Origin: Paenibacillus taichungensis
GTDB lineage: Bacteria; Bacillota; Bacilli; Paenibacillales; Paenibacillaceae
Length of the DNA stretch: 64,000 nt
Reading direction: 5' to 3'
Assembly (NCBI RefSeq): GCF_013359905.1
Contig: NZ_JABMCC010000121.1
Location: 806,001-870,000, forward strand
Shown: positions 8,315 to 16,819 of the stretch, piece by piece
Layout of the letters: every line of letters begins with the position of its first letter
Numbering within the stretch: the first letter of the stretch is position 1
Position numbers and translations under genes: made by a program
The notes under the pieces: generated by a model
Seen by the model: only the letters and a program-made list of their open reading frames with translations
Database searches by the model: none
What the model was told of the DNA's origin: nothing

Positions 8315-9094
8315 TTGATTAAAATCGTATTTATGGATGTGGACGGTACGTTACTCAGTGAGAAGGATCGAAGTCTCTCTCCAAGTACAGAGGATTCCAT
8401 TCGAAAATTGGTTCATAGGGGCATAGAGGTCGTGCTGGTCACTGGCAGACCGTACAATTTATGCCGAGATTTCAGAAAACTCGGGATTGATACCATGATT
8501 TCGGCTAACGGGGCATTGATCAAGTGCGGTGAAGAAGTGATACATAAATCGGTGCTTTCTGCACGAATGGTTAAAGAATTCAGTGAATTTGCCGAGCTGA
8601 ACGGCAGCAGTATTTCTTATTTTACAGAGTCATTCGAAATGAATGGTTTATGTACAAGGGATGTACGTGTCACCGATGCATTGAGAGATACGCTCGGTCT
8701 GATGGAGTACCCATTGAGCATCAGTTCTTTGGACCAGGAAGTGTATTGCATTTGTTTATATGCCGATCAAGCCGAAGCGGAGAAATTCCATTCCAGATTT
8801 CCAGCATTAAAATTCGTGAGGTTTCATCCTTACGTGTCTAACGTACTGGAAGAGAACGAAGTATCCAAATCGATAGCGGCAGGGAAAGTACTCGCCCACC
8901 TGAATATATCAAAAGAGGAAGCAATGGCCTTTGGCGATGGTGAAAATGATATTGATTTGCTAGAGTATGTGGGTCTTGGCATTACGATGGGAAACGGAGG
9001 AGAGCGCGTCAAACAAAGTGCCGACTATGTCACGCTGCGAGCAAGTGAGGATGGCATCACACATGCGTTGAGGAAGTTTAAAATCATAGAATAA
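8315..9094 (+). CDS. HAD-superfamily phosphatase, Cof type
   Basis: A 259-residue type IIB HAD hydrolase. Motif I is MDVDGTLL with nucleophile D8 and acid/base D10; TGRPY follows in motif II; GDGENDIDLLEYVG is motif IV with the Mg-binding aspartates. Cof-type enzymes dephosphorylate sugar phosphates, FMN or pyridoxal phosphate; the cap domain (residues about 85-190) decides and is not diagnostic here. Start is TTG 8315 with AGGAGGT at 8302-8308, a good site that makes up for the weak codon. Confidence 0.88.
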   Translation: MIKIVFMDVDGTLLSEKDRSLSPSTEDSIRKLVHRGIEVVLVTGRPYNLCRDFRKLGIDTMISANGALIKCGEEVIHKSVLSARMVKEFSEFAELNGSSISYFTESFEMNGLCTRDVRVTDALRDTLGLMEYPLSISSLDQEVYCICLYADQAEAEKFHSRFPALKFVRFHPYVSNVLEENEVSKSIAAGKVLAHLNISKEEAMAFGDGENDIDLLEYVGLGITMGNGGERVKQSADYVTLRASEDGITHALRKFKIIE

Positions 9095-9197
9095 GAAAAT
9101 TTTGGAGTAATAAGGATATCCTAATTATGGGTTTTCATGTAGAATGATGGAGGATGAATTAAGCCCTAAAGCATAGGGTGTGATCGAAGGGTGACTT

Positions 9198-9368
9198 ATG
9201 AAAAAGGTTGTCATTGTAATCTTGTCTTTTGTCGTACTTATTGGTGTATCTTCTTCAGCGTATGCCCATCCAGGCAGACTTGACAAAAATGGTGGACATA
9301 ATTGTTCCGCGAAATCCAAACAAAAGGGCCTTTGCACAGGCTACCATTATCACAAAAAGAAGAAATGA
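9198..9368 (+). CDS. Small secreted YHYH-type protein (56 aa)
   Basis: A 56-residue reading frame with a signal peptide (MKKVVIVILSFVVLIGVSSS, cleavage likely after AYA). The mature part HPGRLDKNGGHNCSAKSKQK...GLCTGYHYHKKKK fits the YHYH small-domain pattern: HPGR-x-D-x-x-GGH-x-C near the start and YHYH at the end, with two cysteines. Such peptides are exported and might bind metal through the histidines and cysteines, but no function is established. The GAAGGGTG site lies before the ATG. Confidence 0.75.
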   Translation: MKKVVIVILSFVVLIGVSSSAYAHPGRLDKNGGHNCSAKSKQKGLCTGYHYHKKKK

Positions 9369-9383
9369 AAATGAGTTTTACAA

Positions 9384-9420
9384 GGTAAACCCAGCCCTGG
9401 TCTAATCTATGGTTGGGTTT
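9384..9420 (+). terminator. Possible terminator hairpin after the YHYH gene
   Basis: AAACCCA and TGGGTTT form a 7-bp inverted repeat around a loop of about 20 nt. The following T run is weak, so termination is uncertain. Confidence 0.4.
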
Positions 9421-9479
9421 GCATGTTTATAATTCATGGTAGTCGCAGCTAACAGAATACAATAAACATTACGTTAGAG

Positions 9480-9623
9480 GTGAGTAGTATTATCGGGTTT
9501 ATTGGGATCATTTGTGTAATTATTATGACGGTCACACTCATCAGCATAGAAAGTAATACGAAACGGTTAATTCAAGAGCAGGCCGAAACCAATCGGAAAC
9601 TGGAGCAACTATTGAGGAAATAA
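9480..9623 (+). CDS. Small membrane protein with coiled-coil-like tail (47 aa)
   Basis: A 47-residue frame ending at TAA 9621-9623. Residues 4-21 are hydrophobic (IIGFIGIICVIIMTVTL), followed by a charged helix rich in E, Q, K and R (NTKRLIQEQAETNRKLEQLL) with heptad-like leucines. It looks like a single-pass membrane protein with a cytoplasmic coiled coil. The start is uncertain: GTG 9480 overlaps AGAGGTGAG, so initiation may fall slightly downstream at a rare codon (ATT 9489). It precedes the HAD hydrolase by about 30 nt. Confidence 0.5.
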   Translation: MSSIIGFIGIICVIIMTVTLISIESNTKRLIQEQAETNRKLEQLLRK

Positions 9624-9654
9624 CGTTTTACAGACAGATGGGAGGAGCATGACG

Positions 9655-10317
9655 ATGGATCATATTAAAGCGATTATTTTTGATCTAGACAATACGATTC
9701 TCAACAGAACAAGTACCTTTGAAGGCTTCAGCCAGAGCTTGATCAACACTTATTTTGCTCATCTTGAGACTACGGATGATATTCTTAAACGAATTATTGA
9801 GCTGGATGAGGACGGTTACAAGGACAAAGATGTGTTGTTCAATGAGTTGCTCCATGAATTACCTTGGGCTGAGAATCCGCCTCACGCGGAGCTTATGGAG
9901 TTCTATGGCAGAGAGTATGTGAGAAGTGCTGTATTGATGGAGCAGGCGCGAGAAGTGGTTCAGCATCTAAGGGGAAAATATAAAACAGGTTTAATCACCA
10001 ATGGTAAAACCGAGATTCAGTACGGCAAAATCGATCAACTTGGCATCCGGGATGATTTTGATCATATTATCGTTTCGGAAGAGGCTGGGGTCAAAAAGCC
10101 CGATCCTCATATTTTCAAATTGGCATTGGATCATTTCAACCTCTCTCCCGAGCAGTGTATCTACATTGGGGATCATCCCGTCAATGATGTTGAAGGAGCG
10201 GCAAAAGTAGGCATGAGCACGATCTGGATGAAGGTCAATCAGCCTTGGCAGGACAGCATTACAACCAAACCATTACATGCTATTGAGCATCTTGGTGAAT
10301 TAAAAGGCCTACTCTAA
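9655..10317 (+). CDS. HAD-superfamily hydrolase (YjjG-like, type I cap)
   Basis: A 220-residue protein with HAD motif I IIFDLDNTIL (nucleophile D, acid/base D), motif II LITNGKTE, motif III lysine in GVKKPDPHIF, and motif IV YIGDHPVNDVEGA. An alpha-helical cap fills residues about 15-85. This is the layout of YjjG/HDHD nucleotidases and other small-molecule phosphatases. ATG 9655 is chosen because GGAGGAG (9641-9647) is then 7 nt away; ATG 9649 would be only 1 nt away. Confidence 0.87.
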   Translation: MDHIKAIIFDLDNTILNRTSTFEGFSQSLINTYFAHLETTDDILKRIIELDEDGYKDKDVLFNELLHELPWAENPPHAELMEFYGREYVRSAVLMEQAREVVQHLRGKYKTGLITNGKTEIQYGKIDQLGIRDDFDHIIVSEEAGVKKPDPHIFKLALDHFNLSPEQCIYIGDHPVNDVEGAAKVGMSTIWMKVNQPWQDSITTKPLHAIEHLGELKGLL

Positions 10318-10343
10318 GGGGAGATCTTCAGATTAGCTTCAAA

Positions 10344-10363
10344 CAACACAACACAACACAACA
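10344..10363. repeat. Pentanucleotide tandem repeat (CAACA x4)
   Basis: Four perfect copies of CAACA lie in the untranslated stretch just upstream of the Nudix gene at 10388. Short tandem repeats can change length by slippage and could alter spacing here, but nothing shows that they do. Confidence 0.7.
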
Positions 10364-10387
10364 TTACATAACAGAACAGTGAGGTAG

Positions 10388-10912
10388 GTGCACATAGAGA
10401 TCAGACAAATGGCTACGGCATTTTTGAGTAATGGCAACGACATGTTAATGATGAAGAAGGCAGGCAGCAGGCTGTTCGATTTTGAGTTCTGGGGTGGTAT
10501 TGGCGGGCATTTGGAGCACGGCGAGCTTAATTCACCAATGACTGCCAGTTACCGGGAGATTGAAGAAGAGACGGGGTTCAAGCAAGCGGAAATTGAAAAT
10601 TTCCGTCTTCGATATGTTTTGATGCAGTATAGCGACGGTGAAGTTCGGCAGCAGTTTGTATATTTTGGTGAGACGACACATCGAGCCTTTATTCCATCAG
10701 ATGAAGGGGAGTTATTTTGGGTACCTTTGGATGAGCTATTGGATTTACACACATCCATTCTGATTAAAGCAGCGATCCGGCACTTTTTGCAGAATCAGGA
10801 GACCGACGAGATATGGATCGGTAATGTCCTAAAGGGGGAAGGGGCAACGGGTAAACCAAGGGTGGAATGGAGTATTATGCAAGACACGATATCCTTTGAA
10901 CCCGTTGTGTAA
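10388..10912 (+). CDS. Nudix hydrolase
   Basis: A 174-residue protein with a Nudix box of the variant type GGHLEHGE-x9-REIEEETGF (about residues 38-63). It has two extra residues between the GE and RE parts, as in several MutT-like proteins whose box carries a proline there. After the box, YVLMQYSDGEVRQQFVYFGE is the usual strand pair. Substrate unknown. The start is GTG 10388 with a GAGGTAG site; the region before it holds the CAACA repeat. A terminator hairpin follows. Confidence 0.82.
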   Translation: MHIEIRQMATAFLSNGNDMLMMKKAGSRLFDFEFWGGIGGHLEHGELNSPMTASYREIEEETGFKQAEIENFRLRYVLMQYSDGEVRQQFVYFGETTHRAFIPSDEGELFWVPLDELLDLHTSILIKAAIRHFLQNQETDEIWIGNVLKGEGATGKPRVEWSIMQDTISFEPVV

Positions 10913-10992
10913 TGTTAGACGTCTTGACCGGGAAAGGGACCTATCTCTGATCGAAAAAGCCATACGTTTAAACGTCTGTAGGCGACTGTTAT

Positions 10993-11027
10993 AAAGAGCG
11001 AGGATATTAGCCATCCCCGCTCTTTTT
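10993..11027 (+). terminator. Rho-independent terminator
   Basis: The stem AAAGAGCG (10993-11000) pairs with CGCTCTTT (11018-11025), extended by GGAT/ATCC-type pairing, and is followed by a T tract. The rest of 11028-11153 shows no gene. Confidence 0.8.
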
Positions 11028-11153
11028 AATACCTCGTATTGAAAATAAATTCTCTTTTTAAAAGCATGATGGATACTGATATCCATACTTCAACAGGTGG
11101 GTCTTGGAGCGGCAATGATCATCCATTATTCAATTCGGTTTAATAAATGAAAA

Positions 11154-12311
11154 TCAAGCTGTGATGATTCGATCTTTCGTGCGTTTTCTCCGATTCTCAA
11201 TGGCTTCCTCATAATCTCCAACTAACCTGTCAAAAATGTGATCCCACGAACGCTGTTCAGCAAGTTTTCGACCTTCAAGACCCATATTCCTCAGTTGATC
11301 CATATGATCTCCCCAGAGGCATATCTCTCGAATCAATGCATCCGTATTACCCGGCTCGAACAGAACACCGCTTCGATGATGTGTGACCAAGTCTTTTACA
11401 CCGCCACCATTCGCAGCGAGAACCGGCAATCCCGAAGCCATCGCTTCCAGCACCACATTGCCAAATGTTTCTGTTGAGGAAGGAAACACAAAGAGATCTG
11501 CCGAAGCATACATAGCAGCAAGATCTTCACCATGTAGATACCCCGTAAAGGTGACATTGGGTGGGGCTTGCATACGCACTTTGGGAAGCAATGGCCCATC
11601 GCCTACAATGATCCAGTGTACACGGGATTGCATATGTTCTGGCAACTGCTGCATGGCAAGGGTGAGGGTAGCGATATCTTTTTCCGGGGCAATACGTCCA
11701 ACGTAGAGTAAAATTAGAGGAGCCGTTATGTTGTAGCGAGTACGCATATCGGAGCTTCGTTTATCAGGTGAATACAGACTGCAATCGATCCCGCGGGACC
11801 ATAACTTCAGACGTTGAATGCCTTTTGATTGCAATGCGTTTAAGGTCTCCTGAGACGGTGTCAATGTTGCATCACAGGCTCGGTGAAACCATTGGATATA
11901 CTTCCAGTACAAAGGAATGACACTTTTCAACTTGTAGTATTCGAGGTACCGATCGAAGTGAGTGTGGTAGGAGATGACATGTGGAAGCTGATACTTGAGC
12001 GCATATCTGAGACCAAAAAGACCCATATTGAACGGAGTGGCGATATGCAGCAGATCTGGCTGAAAGGTATTTAGCTCTCGATGGATGGATGCTCGATTAG
12101 GTAAGGCGATACGACATTCCGGATAGAGGAAAAAGGGGATGTTGGTAACCGAACGGACCGGAGCGGCATCATTGCCCTCAATAACAGACTGCGGTGTGAA
12201 TAACAGATGCTCAATGCCTTTGCGGTTCAAGTGATTACTCAAGCGGTGCAGCGTACCGGCAACACCATTGGTTTCCGGAACATAGGTGTCAGTGAACAAG
12301 GCCAGGCGCAT
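11154..12311 (-). CDS. GT4-family glycosyltransferase
   Basis: A 385-residue retaining glycosyltransferase of the GT-B fold. The N-terminal domain starts MRLALFTDTYVPETNGVAGT, the pattern of the MgtA/PimB-like alpha-mannosyl- and glucosyltransferases. The C-terminal nucleotide-sugar domain shows LLYVGRIAPEKDI and the E-x7-E motif in SSTETFGNVVLEAM. It probably adds a hexose to a membrane lipid or envelope glycan. Start 12311 is chosen because the GGGAGGGG site then lies 5 nt away. It is transcribed alone on the minus strand. Confidence 0.88.
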   Translation of the reverse strand: MRLALFTDTYVPETNGVAGTLHRLSNHLNRKGIEHLLFTPQSVIEGNDAAPVRSVTNIPFFLYPECRIALPNRASIHRELNTFQPDLLHIATPFNMGLFGLRYALKYQLPHVISYHTHFDRYLEYYKLKSVIPLYWKYIQWFHRACDATLTPSQETLNALQSKGIQRLKLWSRGIDCSLYSPDKRSSDMRTRYNITAPLILLYVGRIAPEKDIATLTLAMQQLPEHMQSRVHWIIVGDGPLLPKVRMQAPPNVTFTGYLHGEDLAAMYASADLFVFPSSTETFGNVVLEAMASGLPVLAANGGGVKDLVTHHRSGVLFEPGNTDALIREICLWGDHMDQLRNMGLEGRKLAEQRSWDHIFDRLVGDYEEAIENRRKRTKDRIITA

Positions 12312-12554
12312 CATAACCCCTCCCAAGACTCTTGATGACAAGATCATAACAGCGGATCATTTTCCAAAGGTCAAGTGAAGGTTAACTTTATCCATATTCC
12401 GTGTAAAGTGTGCGGGGAAGTAATCTGGGGCAAACTTACATCGGATAAACTTATATAACATATTCTGCTATGATATATAGGCGTTTAGTTAAGTGGACCC
12501 GTGTGAAATCATTCGTCCAACTTATATAGATAGAGAGATACAGGAGGCAGAGAG

Positions 12555-13130
12555 ATGAACAAATTACAGGAAGAATTGCAGCAATTATTACCCTTGGATC
12601 AGTTTGACAGCATGTCGGGTGAGGAAGTGGTGGGGAGTGTTGCCATGGATCTGTATCGCGCGGAATTTGCGACCATTCGGGAGTGTGGACCTGAACTTCC
12701 ACAGGTATTGCGAGATACCATCCTGATCATAGATCTGGATACAGAGCTATCTATGAGCGGCATTACTGGTTTTCTTGAAAATTTGAGTGGGCGTTTTCTG
12801 GGTGAAACGACGGAAGCGATGCAGCGCATAGGCAATGATGCTGATGCAGAGATTCTGAAGAACATCCAGCATATGTTATCCGAAAGTGGTGTAACACCTG
12901 AGCAGTTAAGAGAAAATGTGAATGCACTCTCCGAACAGGATGTAACGACGACCCTGAATACGCATGGACAGCAGATCCATGAGGTTTTGCAACGGGTTGA
13001 GCTGGAAGCGGGTAATTTAAGCATGCAATCGGATAATGAAGAGGTATTTGAACTCCTTTATCAATATGTGGATACGAACAAAGATCGCCTGAAACAGGAG
13101 TTGGAGCACCTCTTGTCTAATTCAATCTGA
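12555..13130 (+). CDS. DMP19/DUF4375-like protein
   Basis: A 191-residue acidic, mostly helical protein. The segment DTELSMSGITGFLENLSGRF (about residues 61-80) followed by ETTEAMQRIGNDADAEIL resembles the N-x-G-x-x-G/Q-F-x-x-N-x-x-G core and helix of the DMP19 (DUF4375) family, some members of which are DNA-mimic or immunity-like proteins. No membrane segment is seen. The start has CAGGAGG 7 nt upstream. It precedes the TmrB-like gene by 19 nt, so co-expression is likely. The family call is from memory of the pattern and is moderate. Confidence 0.6.
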   Translation: MNKLQEELQQLLPLDQFDSMSGEEVVGSVAMDLYRAEFATIRECGPELPQVLRDTILIIDLDTELSMSGITGFLENLSGRFLGETTEAMQRIGNDADAEILKNIQHMLSESGVTPEQLRENVNALSEQDVTTTLNTHGQQIHEVLQRVELEAGNLSMQSDNEEVFELLYQYVDTNKDRLKQELEHLLSNSI

Positions 13131-13149
13131 CACGCAGGAGGACTTCACT

Positions 13150-13686
13150 ATGATTGTGATGATTAATGGGGCATTTGGCTCGGGTAAAACCTCTGCTGCA
13201 ACCAAGCTGCAGCCGTTAATTCCGAACAGCATGATCTACGATCCAGAAGAGATTGGATACATGTTAAGAAACGTGATTGTGGATGACGTCCGAATGGATG
13301 TGGAGAAAACGGACGATTTTCAGGATATGGAGCTGTGGAAAGTCCTTACCGTGAAAGTCGCCCGTGAAATCAGGCAGAAGTATAACAAACATCTGATTGT
13401 TCCAATGACCATCTACAAGTCAGAGCAGTTCAGTTACATCCATCGAGGTCTGAAAGAGATAGATACTGACCTTTTTCATTTTACCCTGATGACATCCATG
13501 GAAACATTACATGAGAGATTGTTGAAGCGCGGGGATAAGCCTGATGGATGGACTTTTCAACAAGCGGTTAAGTGTGTCGAAGCATTCCATGGATCACGCT
13601 TTGAAGAGTACATTCAGACGGATGGGCAAACGACAGATGATGTAGTGAATTTTATAACTTCCAAAGTGTTGTCAAACCGTAAATGA
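13150..13686 (+). CDS. TmrB-like P-loop NTPase
   Basis: A 178-residue protein with Walker A GAFGSGKT (residues 7-14). The order of motifs INGAFGSGKT, YDPEEIGYMLR, VPMTIY, HFTLM-x-S-x-ETLHERL and IQTD closely follows B. subtilis TmrB, an ATP-binding membrane-associated protein that gives tunicamycin resistance. It is a little shorter than TmrB (about 197). It may protect against nucleoside antibiotics, though many homologues are untested. It sits between the DMP19-like and small membrane protein genes, 9 nt from the latter. Confidence 0.75.
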   Translation: MIVMINGAFGSGKTSAATKLQPLIPNSMIYDPEEIGYMLRNVIVDDVRMDVEKTDDFQDMELWKVLTVKVAREIRQKYNKHLIVPMTIYKSEQFSYIHRGLKEIDTDLFHFTLMTSMETLHERLLKRGDKPDGWTFQQAVKCVEAFHGSRFEEYIQTDGQTTDDVVNFITSKVLSNRK

Positions 13687-13695
13687 GGAGGCAAA

Positions 13696-13989
13696 ATGAT
13701 GAGTATCAACAAACGATTAGGTGTGGAATCCCTGTTGGTAACTTTGCTATTCACACTGGGTTTTATGGCTTGGAATGTCGTTCAAGGCATGTTAATGACG
13801 CTGAATCATACACCTGAAATGATGCACACCGATTCATCCGTTATGATGTTGCAGTCCAAGGTTGACTTTGGCTCCATTGCCCGTTGGGATATGACTTCCA
13901 TTCTGATCGCTGCCGTTGGATTTCTCTTGCTTGCTGCTGCATACTATGGACTTCGATCGGGGATACAGCGCTGGACACAGCGTTCCTGA
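13696..13989 (+). CDS. Small membrane protein (97 aa)
   Basis: Two hydrophobic helices (about residues 12-33 and 68-88) flank an extracytoplasmic loop rich in methionine and histidine (MLMTLNHTPEMMHTDSSVMM). The C-terminus is basic. No family is recognised. GAGGAGG precedes the double ATG. The Met/His-rich loop could bind copper or silver, but that is a guess. It is the last gene of the 12.5-14 kb unit, ending at a shared terminator. Confidence 0.65.
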   Translation: MMSINKRLGVESLLVTLLFTLGFMAWNVVQGMLMTLNHTPEMMHTDSSVMMLQSKVDFGSIARWDMTSILIAAVGFLLLAAAYYGLRSGIQRWTQRS

Positions 13990-14028
13990 TTGTTTATTAA
14001 TAAAAGAAAAACATATTTAAAAACAGTT

Positions 14029-14064
14029 CTACACCAATGAAAGTTGGTAGGAGAACTGTTTTTT
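14029..14064. terminator. Bidirectional terminator between convergent genes
   Basis: AAAACAGTTCTAC pairs with GTAGGAGAACTGTTTT, apart from one bulge, flanked by A-rich sequence on the left and T-rich on the right. It can therefore serve both the plus-strand small membrane protein gene and the minus-strand spo0M. Confidence 0.8.
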
Positions 14065-14088
14065 GTTTTTGGATCTATTTTTAATAGA

Positions 14089-14862
14089 TTATAGATGCTT
14101 GGAGATGATTTCTTCCAGACCTTGGGCAACCGAATCCGCACCCCGTGCAAGGTGTCTCTCGTAGAGATGCAGCCGGACAAAGCTCTCATCCGTCCCCATC
14201 GCCTCCGAGAAAATGCCACCGAGTCCAAGTGCGCGGCGGTCGATCTGAAGCAACAGTTCCAGTGAATCTCCCATCGGGTAAAACAATACTTCCAACTCAT
14301 CCAAATAACCGCGGAATTTACTCGTTGGCACGAATTCAAATCCCTGTACAAATGGAAGATTGCCACCAAGCTTTGGAGCATAGTCATTGGTCACTTCACG
14401 CAGTTTGAAACCAAGGAGATCAATTGCATCAAGCACAGTGTTCATATCTTTTGTAGGAACTACATGGAGTCTGTCCCGGTCTGAGGGGTCCATGGCGCTT
14501 GAGATATCGAGGCCAGTTTCAACCCACACCTCTGCACGATGCAGTGTAATTGGAAGGTTTTCTGGTAGTTCAAATGAGAAGGACTTCTCCAGTTTGGCGC
14601 CAGGCTGTAATATAAAACCTTCGGTAAGCAAGTATTTGGCTACAACGGCAGTTTCATTTACTTTTCGATCATTGTGCTCCCGTATGTAATGGGTTTTGAT
14701 CGTAAGGTAGATTCGGTCTACATTCTGTTCCACGTCTCCACCCTCGATGTACACGATCCCAGAGATGACTCCTCCAGGCGTAACCTCAGGTGTATGTAAT
14801 TCTGTATTTACTTTGGCTGCTCCAACACCTACACTGGCTAACATTTTCTTAAAAAAAGACAT
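14089..14862 (-). CDS. spo0M: Sporulation-control protein Spo0M
   Basis: A 257-residue arrestin-like protein. The start MSFFKKMLASVGVGAAKVNT followed by L-x-x-PEVTPGGVISGIVYIEGG is characteristic of Spo0M, which has two beta-sandwich lobes and modulates entry into sporulation and cell-envelope processes. The C-terminal lobe ends in a helix (GADSVAQGLEEIISKHL). Length matches B. subtilis Spo0M (about 258). GGAGG lies 8 nt before the ATG. It is monocistronic and divergent from the methyltransferase gene. Confidence 0.9.
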   Translation of the reverse strand: MSFFKKMLASVGVGAAKVNTELHTPEVTPGGVISGIVYIEGGDVEQNVDRIYLTIKTHYIREHNDRKVNETAVVAKYLLTEGFILQPGAKLEKSFSFELPENLPITLHRAEVWVETGLDISSAMDPSDRDRLHVVPTKDMNTVLDAIDLLGFKLREVTNDYAPKLGGNLPFVQGFEFVPTSKFRGYLDELEVLFYPMGDSLELLLQIDRRALGLGGIFSEAMGTDESFVRLHLYERHLARGADSVAQGLEEIISKHL

Positions 14863-15081
14863 TCATTCAACCTCCACATCCTATTGGTTTATCCAAGTGG
14901 CAAAATACGACTTCGAGCATAATACGGCGCCTACGAGAGAAGAGTTTCAAATTTTAACAAGCACAAGATGAGGATAGATAAAACTCTTAAGTGAGAAAAA
15001 AGTTAACCTATGGACAGGAAAATCGACTTATCTGTGTCGAATGTTGTTTAATATGGGATTTTCTTCTGGGGGGGATATCTA

Positions 15082-15759
15082 TTGGGCATGGAATGGTATG
15101 ACATGATCGGACAACGTAACGGAGGATACAAGGGCAGATCGGTATTTACATGGGAGGGCAATTCCGCAGAAGATGTATTTGAAGCGCGTTTAATGCAGTT
15201 GCTGCCTCAGTATAAATCTGTGCTTGATGCAGGTTGTGGTCATGGGGAATTCACATTAAAAATGTCGGCCTATACCGATCATATTACGGGTTTTGACAAC
15301 TCGAAGGAGCTACTGCGTATCGCTCAGGCTGGGCTTGTGGCCAGTGACGCTGGCAATGTTGAATTTGTCTTCGCTACAACCAAAACAGAGTTGCCCTTCC
15401 AAGACGAACAGTTCGACCTGATCTATGACCGCAGAGGACCTACGTCGATAATTGAACATAGGAGATTGTTGCGAAAGGGTGGCGTGATCTTTGGCATTCA
15501 TACCGATGTAAGCAAGGTACGAGAAAGGCTGCATACAAATCAGTATGAAAACATTGAAATTGAGGAATTCAATGAGGCCCTAATGGTCTTCCCTGATGAA
15601 AAAGAGTTCGCTATTTTTCTTTCCGATATCCCTGGCAACCCGGATTACACACAGCCTGAGTACCATGAGCAGCTTCAAGTTAAGCTGAAGGAAATTCAGA
15701 TTGAGGGGAGACTTGCTGTGCGTGAGCACAAATATATCTGGAAGGCCGTAAGGCGTTAA
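15082..15759 (+). CDS. Class I SAM-dependent methyltransferase
   Basis: A 225-residue Rossmann methyltransferase. Motif I is VLDAGCGHGEFTL (about residues 48-60) and the acidic end of strand 2 is ITGFDNSKE. The later DLIYDRRGPTSIIEHRRLLRKGG matches motifs IV to VI. The acceptor is unknown; similarity is to small-molecule methyltransferases. TTG 15082 follows a GGGGGG site at about 7 nt; ATG 15088 is the alternative. Its promoter must lie in the gap shared with spo0M. Confidence 0.82.
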   Translation: MGMEWYDMIGQRNGGYKGRSVFTWEGNSAEDVFEARLMQLLPQYKSVLDAGCGHGEFTLKMSAYTDHITGFDNSKELLRIAQAGLVASDAGNVEFVFATTKTELPFQDEQFDLIYDRRGPTSIIEHRRLLRKGGVIFGIHTDVSKVRERLHTNQYENIEIEEFNEALMVFPDEKEFAIFLSDIPGNPDYTQPEYHEQLQVKLKEIQIEGRLAVREHKYIWKAVRR

Positions 15760-15816
15760 AGAAAGATTATAAAATATGATTGCCTGACTTCGTATTTCAG
15801 ATCTGGAGGTTGTGTT

Positions 15817-16257
15817 TTGGATAGAGAAACTTTAGAACAAAATTTAGGACCAGATAATGTGAATACCAGCTTCGAGCAGATGGCTAACGGGGAACGGAAA
15901 TACAAGATGGTTTCAGAGGATGGCGGTTATTATTGCAGAACGATAGCTTCATCTCAGGGAGCATGGCAAAATAGCCATTTTCATAACCATATAACCGAGT
16001 TCTATGTTGTGCAGTCTGGTTGGATTGCTTATGCAAATTTTGCGAATGATCAGACGCTTGAAATCAGAGTTATGGGCGAAGGAGATCACATCATTGTGGA
16101 ACCGGGAGTACACCATAATTTATATATGTCAGCCAATAGCGTTATCCATACGATTAAATATGGTTTGAATACAGATAGTGATTGGTCTGCTTCTCCGGAA
16201 CTGGACAGCGTTACACAGGCACTAATGGAGAGCGAATTACTTCAGACTTACGGTTAA
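15817..16257 (+). CDS. Cupin-domain protein
   Basis: A 146-residue protein with a cupin barrel. The first motif HFHNHITEFYVVQSGWIAYA supplies two histidines and a glutamate for a metal; the second motif GDHIIVEPGVHHNLY (about residues 89-103) supplies the last histidine. Such proteins bind Fe, Mn or Zn and may be dioxygenases, isomerases or sugar-binding proteins; the single domain gives no substrate. The start is TTG 15817 with CTGGAGG upstream. Confidence 0.8.
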   Translation: MDRETLEQNLGPDNVNTSFEQMANGERKYKMVSEDGGYYCRTIASSQGAWQNSHFHNHITEFYVVQSGWIAYANFANDQTLEIRVMGEGDHIIVEPGVHHNLYMSANSVIHTIKYGLNTDSDWSASPELDSVTQALMESELLQTYG

Positions 16258-16276
16258 TCAGCTTGGGGGTAAATAC

Positions 16277-16819
16277 ATGCGTAGAAGTACGATATTTTGG
16301 CTAACTGGAGTTGCAATTGTTATTGTAGCAGCTTTCATTGTATATAATAATCTGGCTCCAAGCGTTACAGCGCAGGATGTTAACATGAAGGGCACGATTC
16401 GGCAGACAGCTACGGATGAATACGAGGTGCAATTAACCATTACACGCACAAAAGAAGACAAGGGTCAGCATACCGTATATCCGCTTGTACCTGGCTGGGG
16501 CTCAATATCTTTTGATGACAAAAAGGACAACCGATTTATTCGACCTACCTCCGTCGGCAGCACAGGTGCAATGGCAGAGATTCTTCGTCAAGTGTTACAG
16601 AGGCAGTCATCAACAGCGATTACTGAATTTGCGGGGTTCTCCATACCTGATGCAGTGGGCACGTACAAGGTTCGTTTTACCATTCATCCTTTGGGTGAGG
16701 AGGCAGAACTGATTCGGCAACCGATGATCTATTATGTTCATCAGGAAAAATTACTGGGCAAAGACCTGAGCTGGGTCTCAGGAGAGCCTCTGGAAATCAT
16801 TAAGGAGTATGCAGAGTGA
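16277..16819 (+). CDS. Membrane-anchored extracellular protein, unknown
   Basis: A 180-residue protein with one N-terminal membrane segment (about residues 7-25, FWLTGVAIVIVAAFIVY), probably an uncleaved anchor. The outside domain begins DVNMKGTIRQTATDEYEVQLTI and looks beta-rich, like an immunoglobulin-type fold (GTYKVRFTIHPLGEE). No family recognised. TTGGGGGT precedes the ATG. Its stop overlaps the start of the next acetyltransferase gene, so the two are coupled. Confidence 0.7.
   Translation: MRRSTIFWLTGVAIVIVAAFIVYNNLAPSVTAQDVNMKGTIRQTATDEYEVQLTITRTKEDKGQHTVYPLVPGWGSISFDDKKDNRFIRPTSVGSTGAMAEILRQVLQRQSSTAITEFAGFSIPDAVGTYKVRFTIHPLGEEAELIRQPMIYYVHQEKLLGKDLSWVSGEPLEIIKEYAE

Noticed and set aside
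12599..13024. 141-residue minus-strand frame
   Set aside because: Antisense to the DMP19-like gene; serine- and cysteine-rich with no motif.
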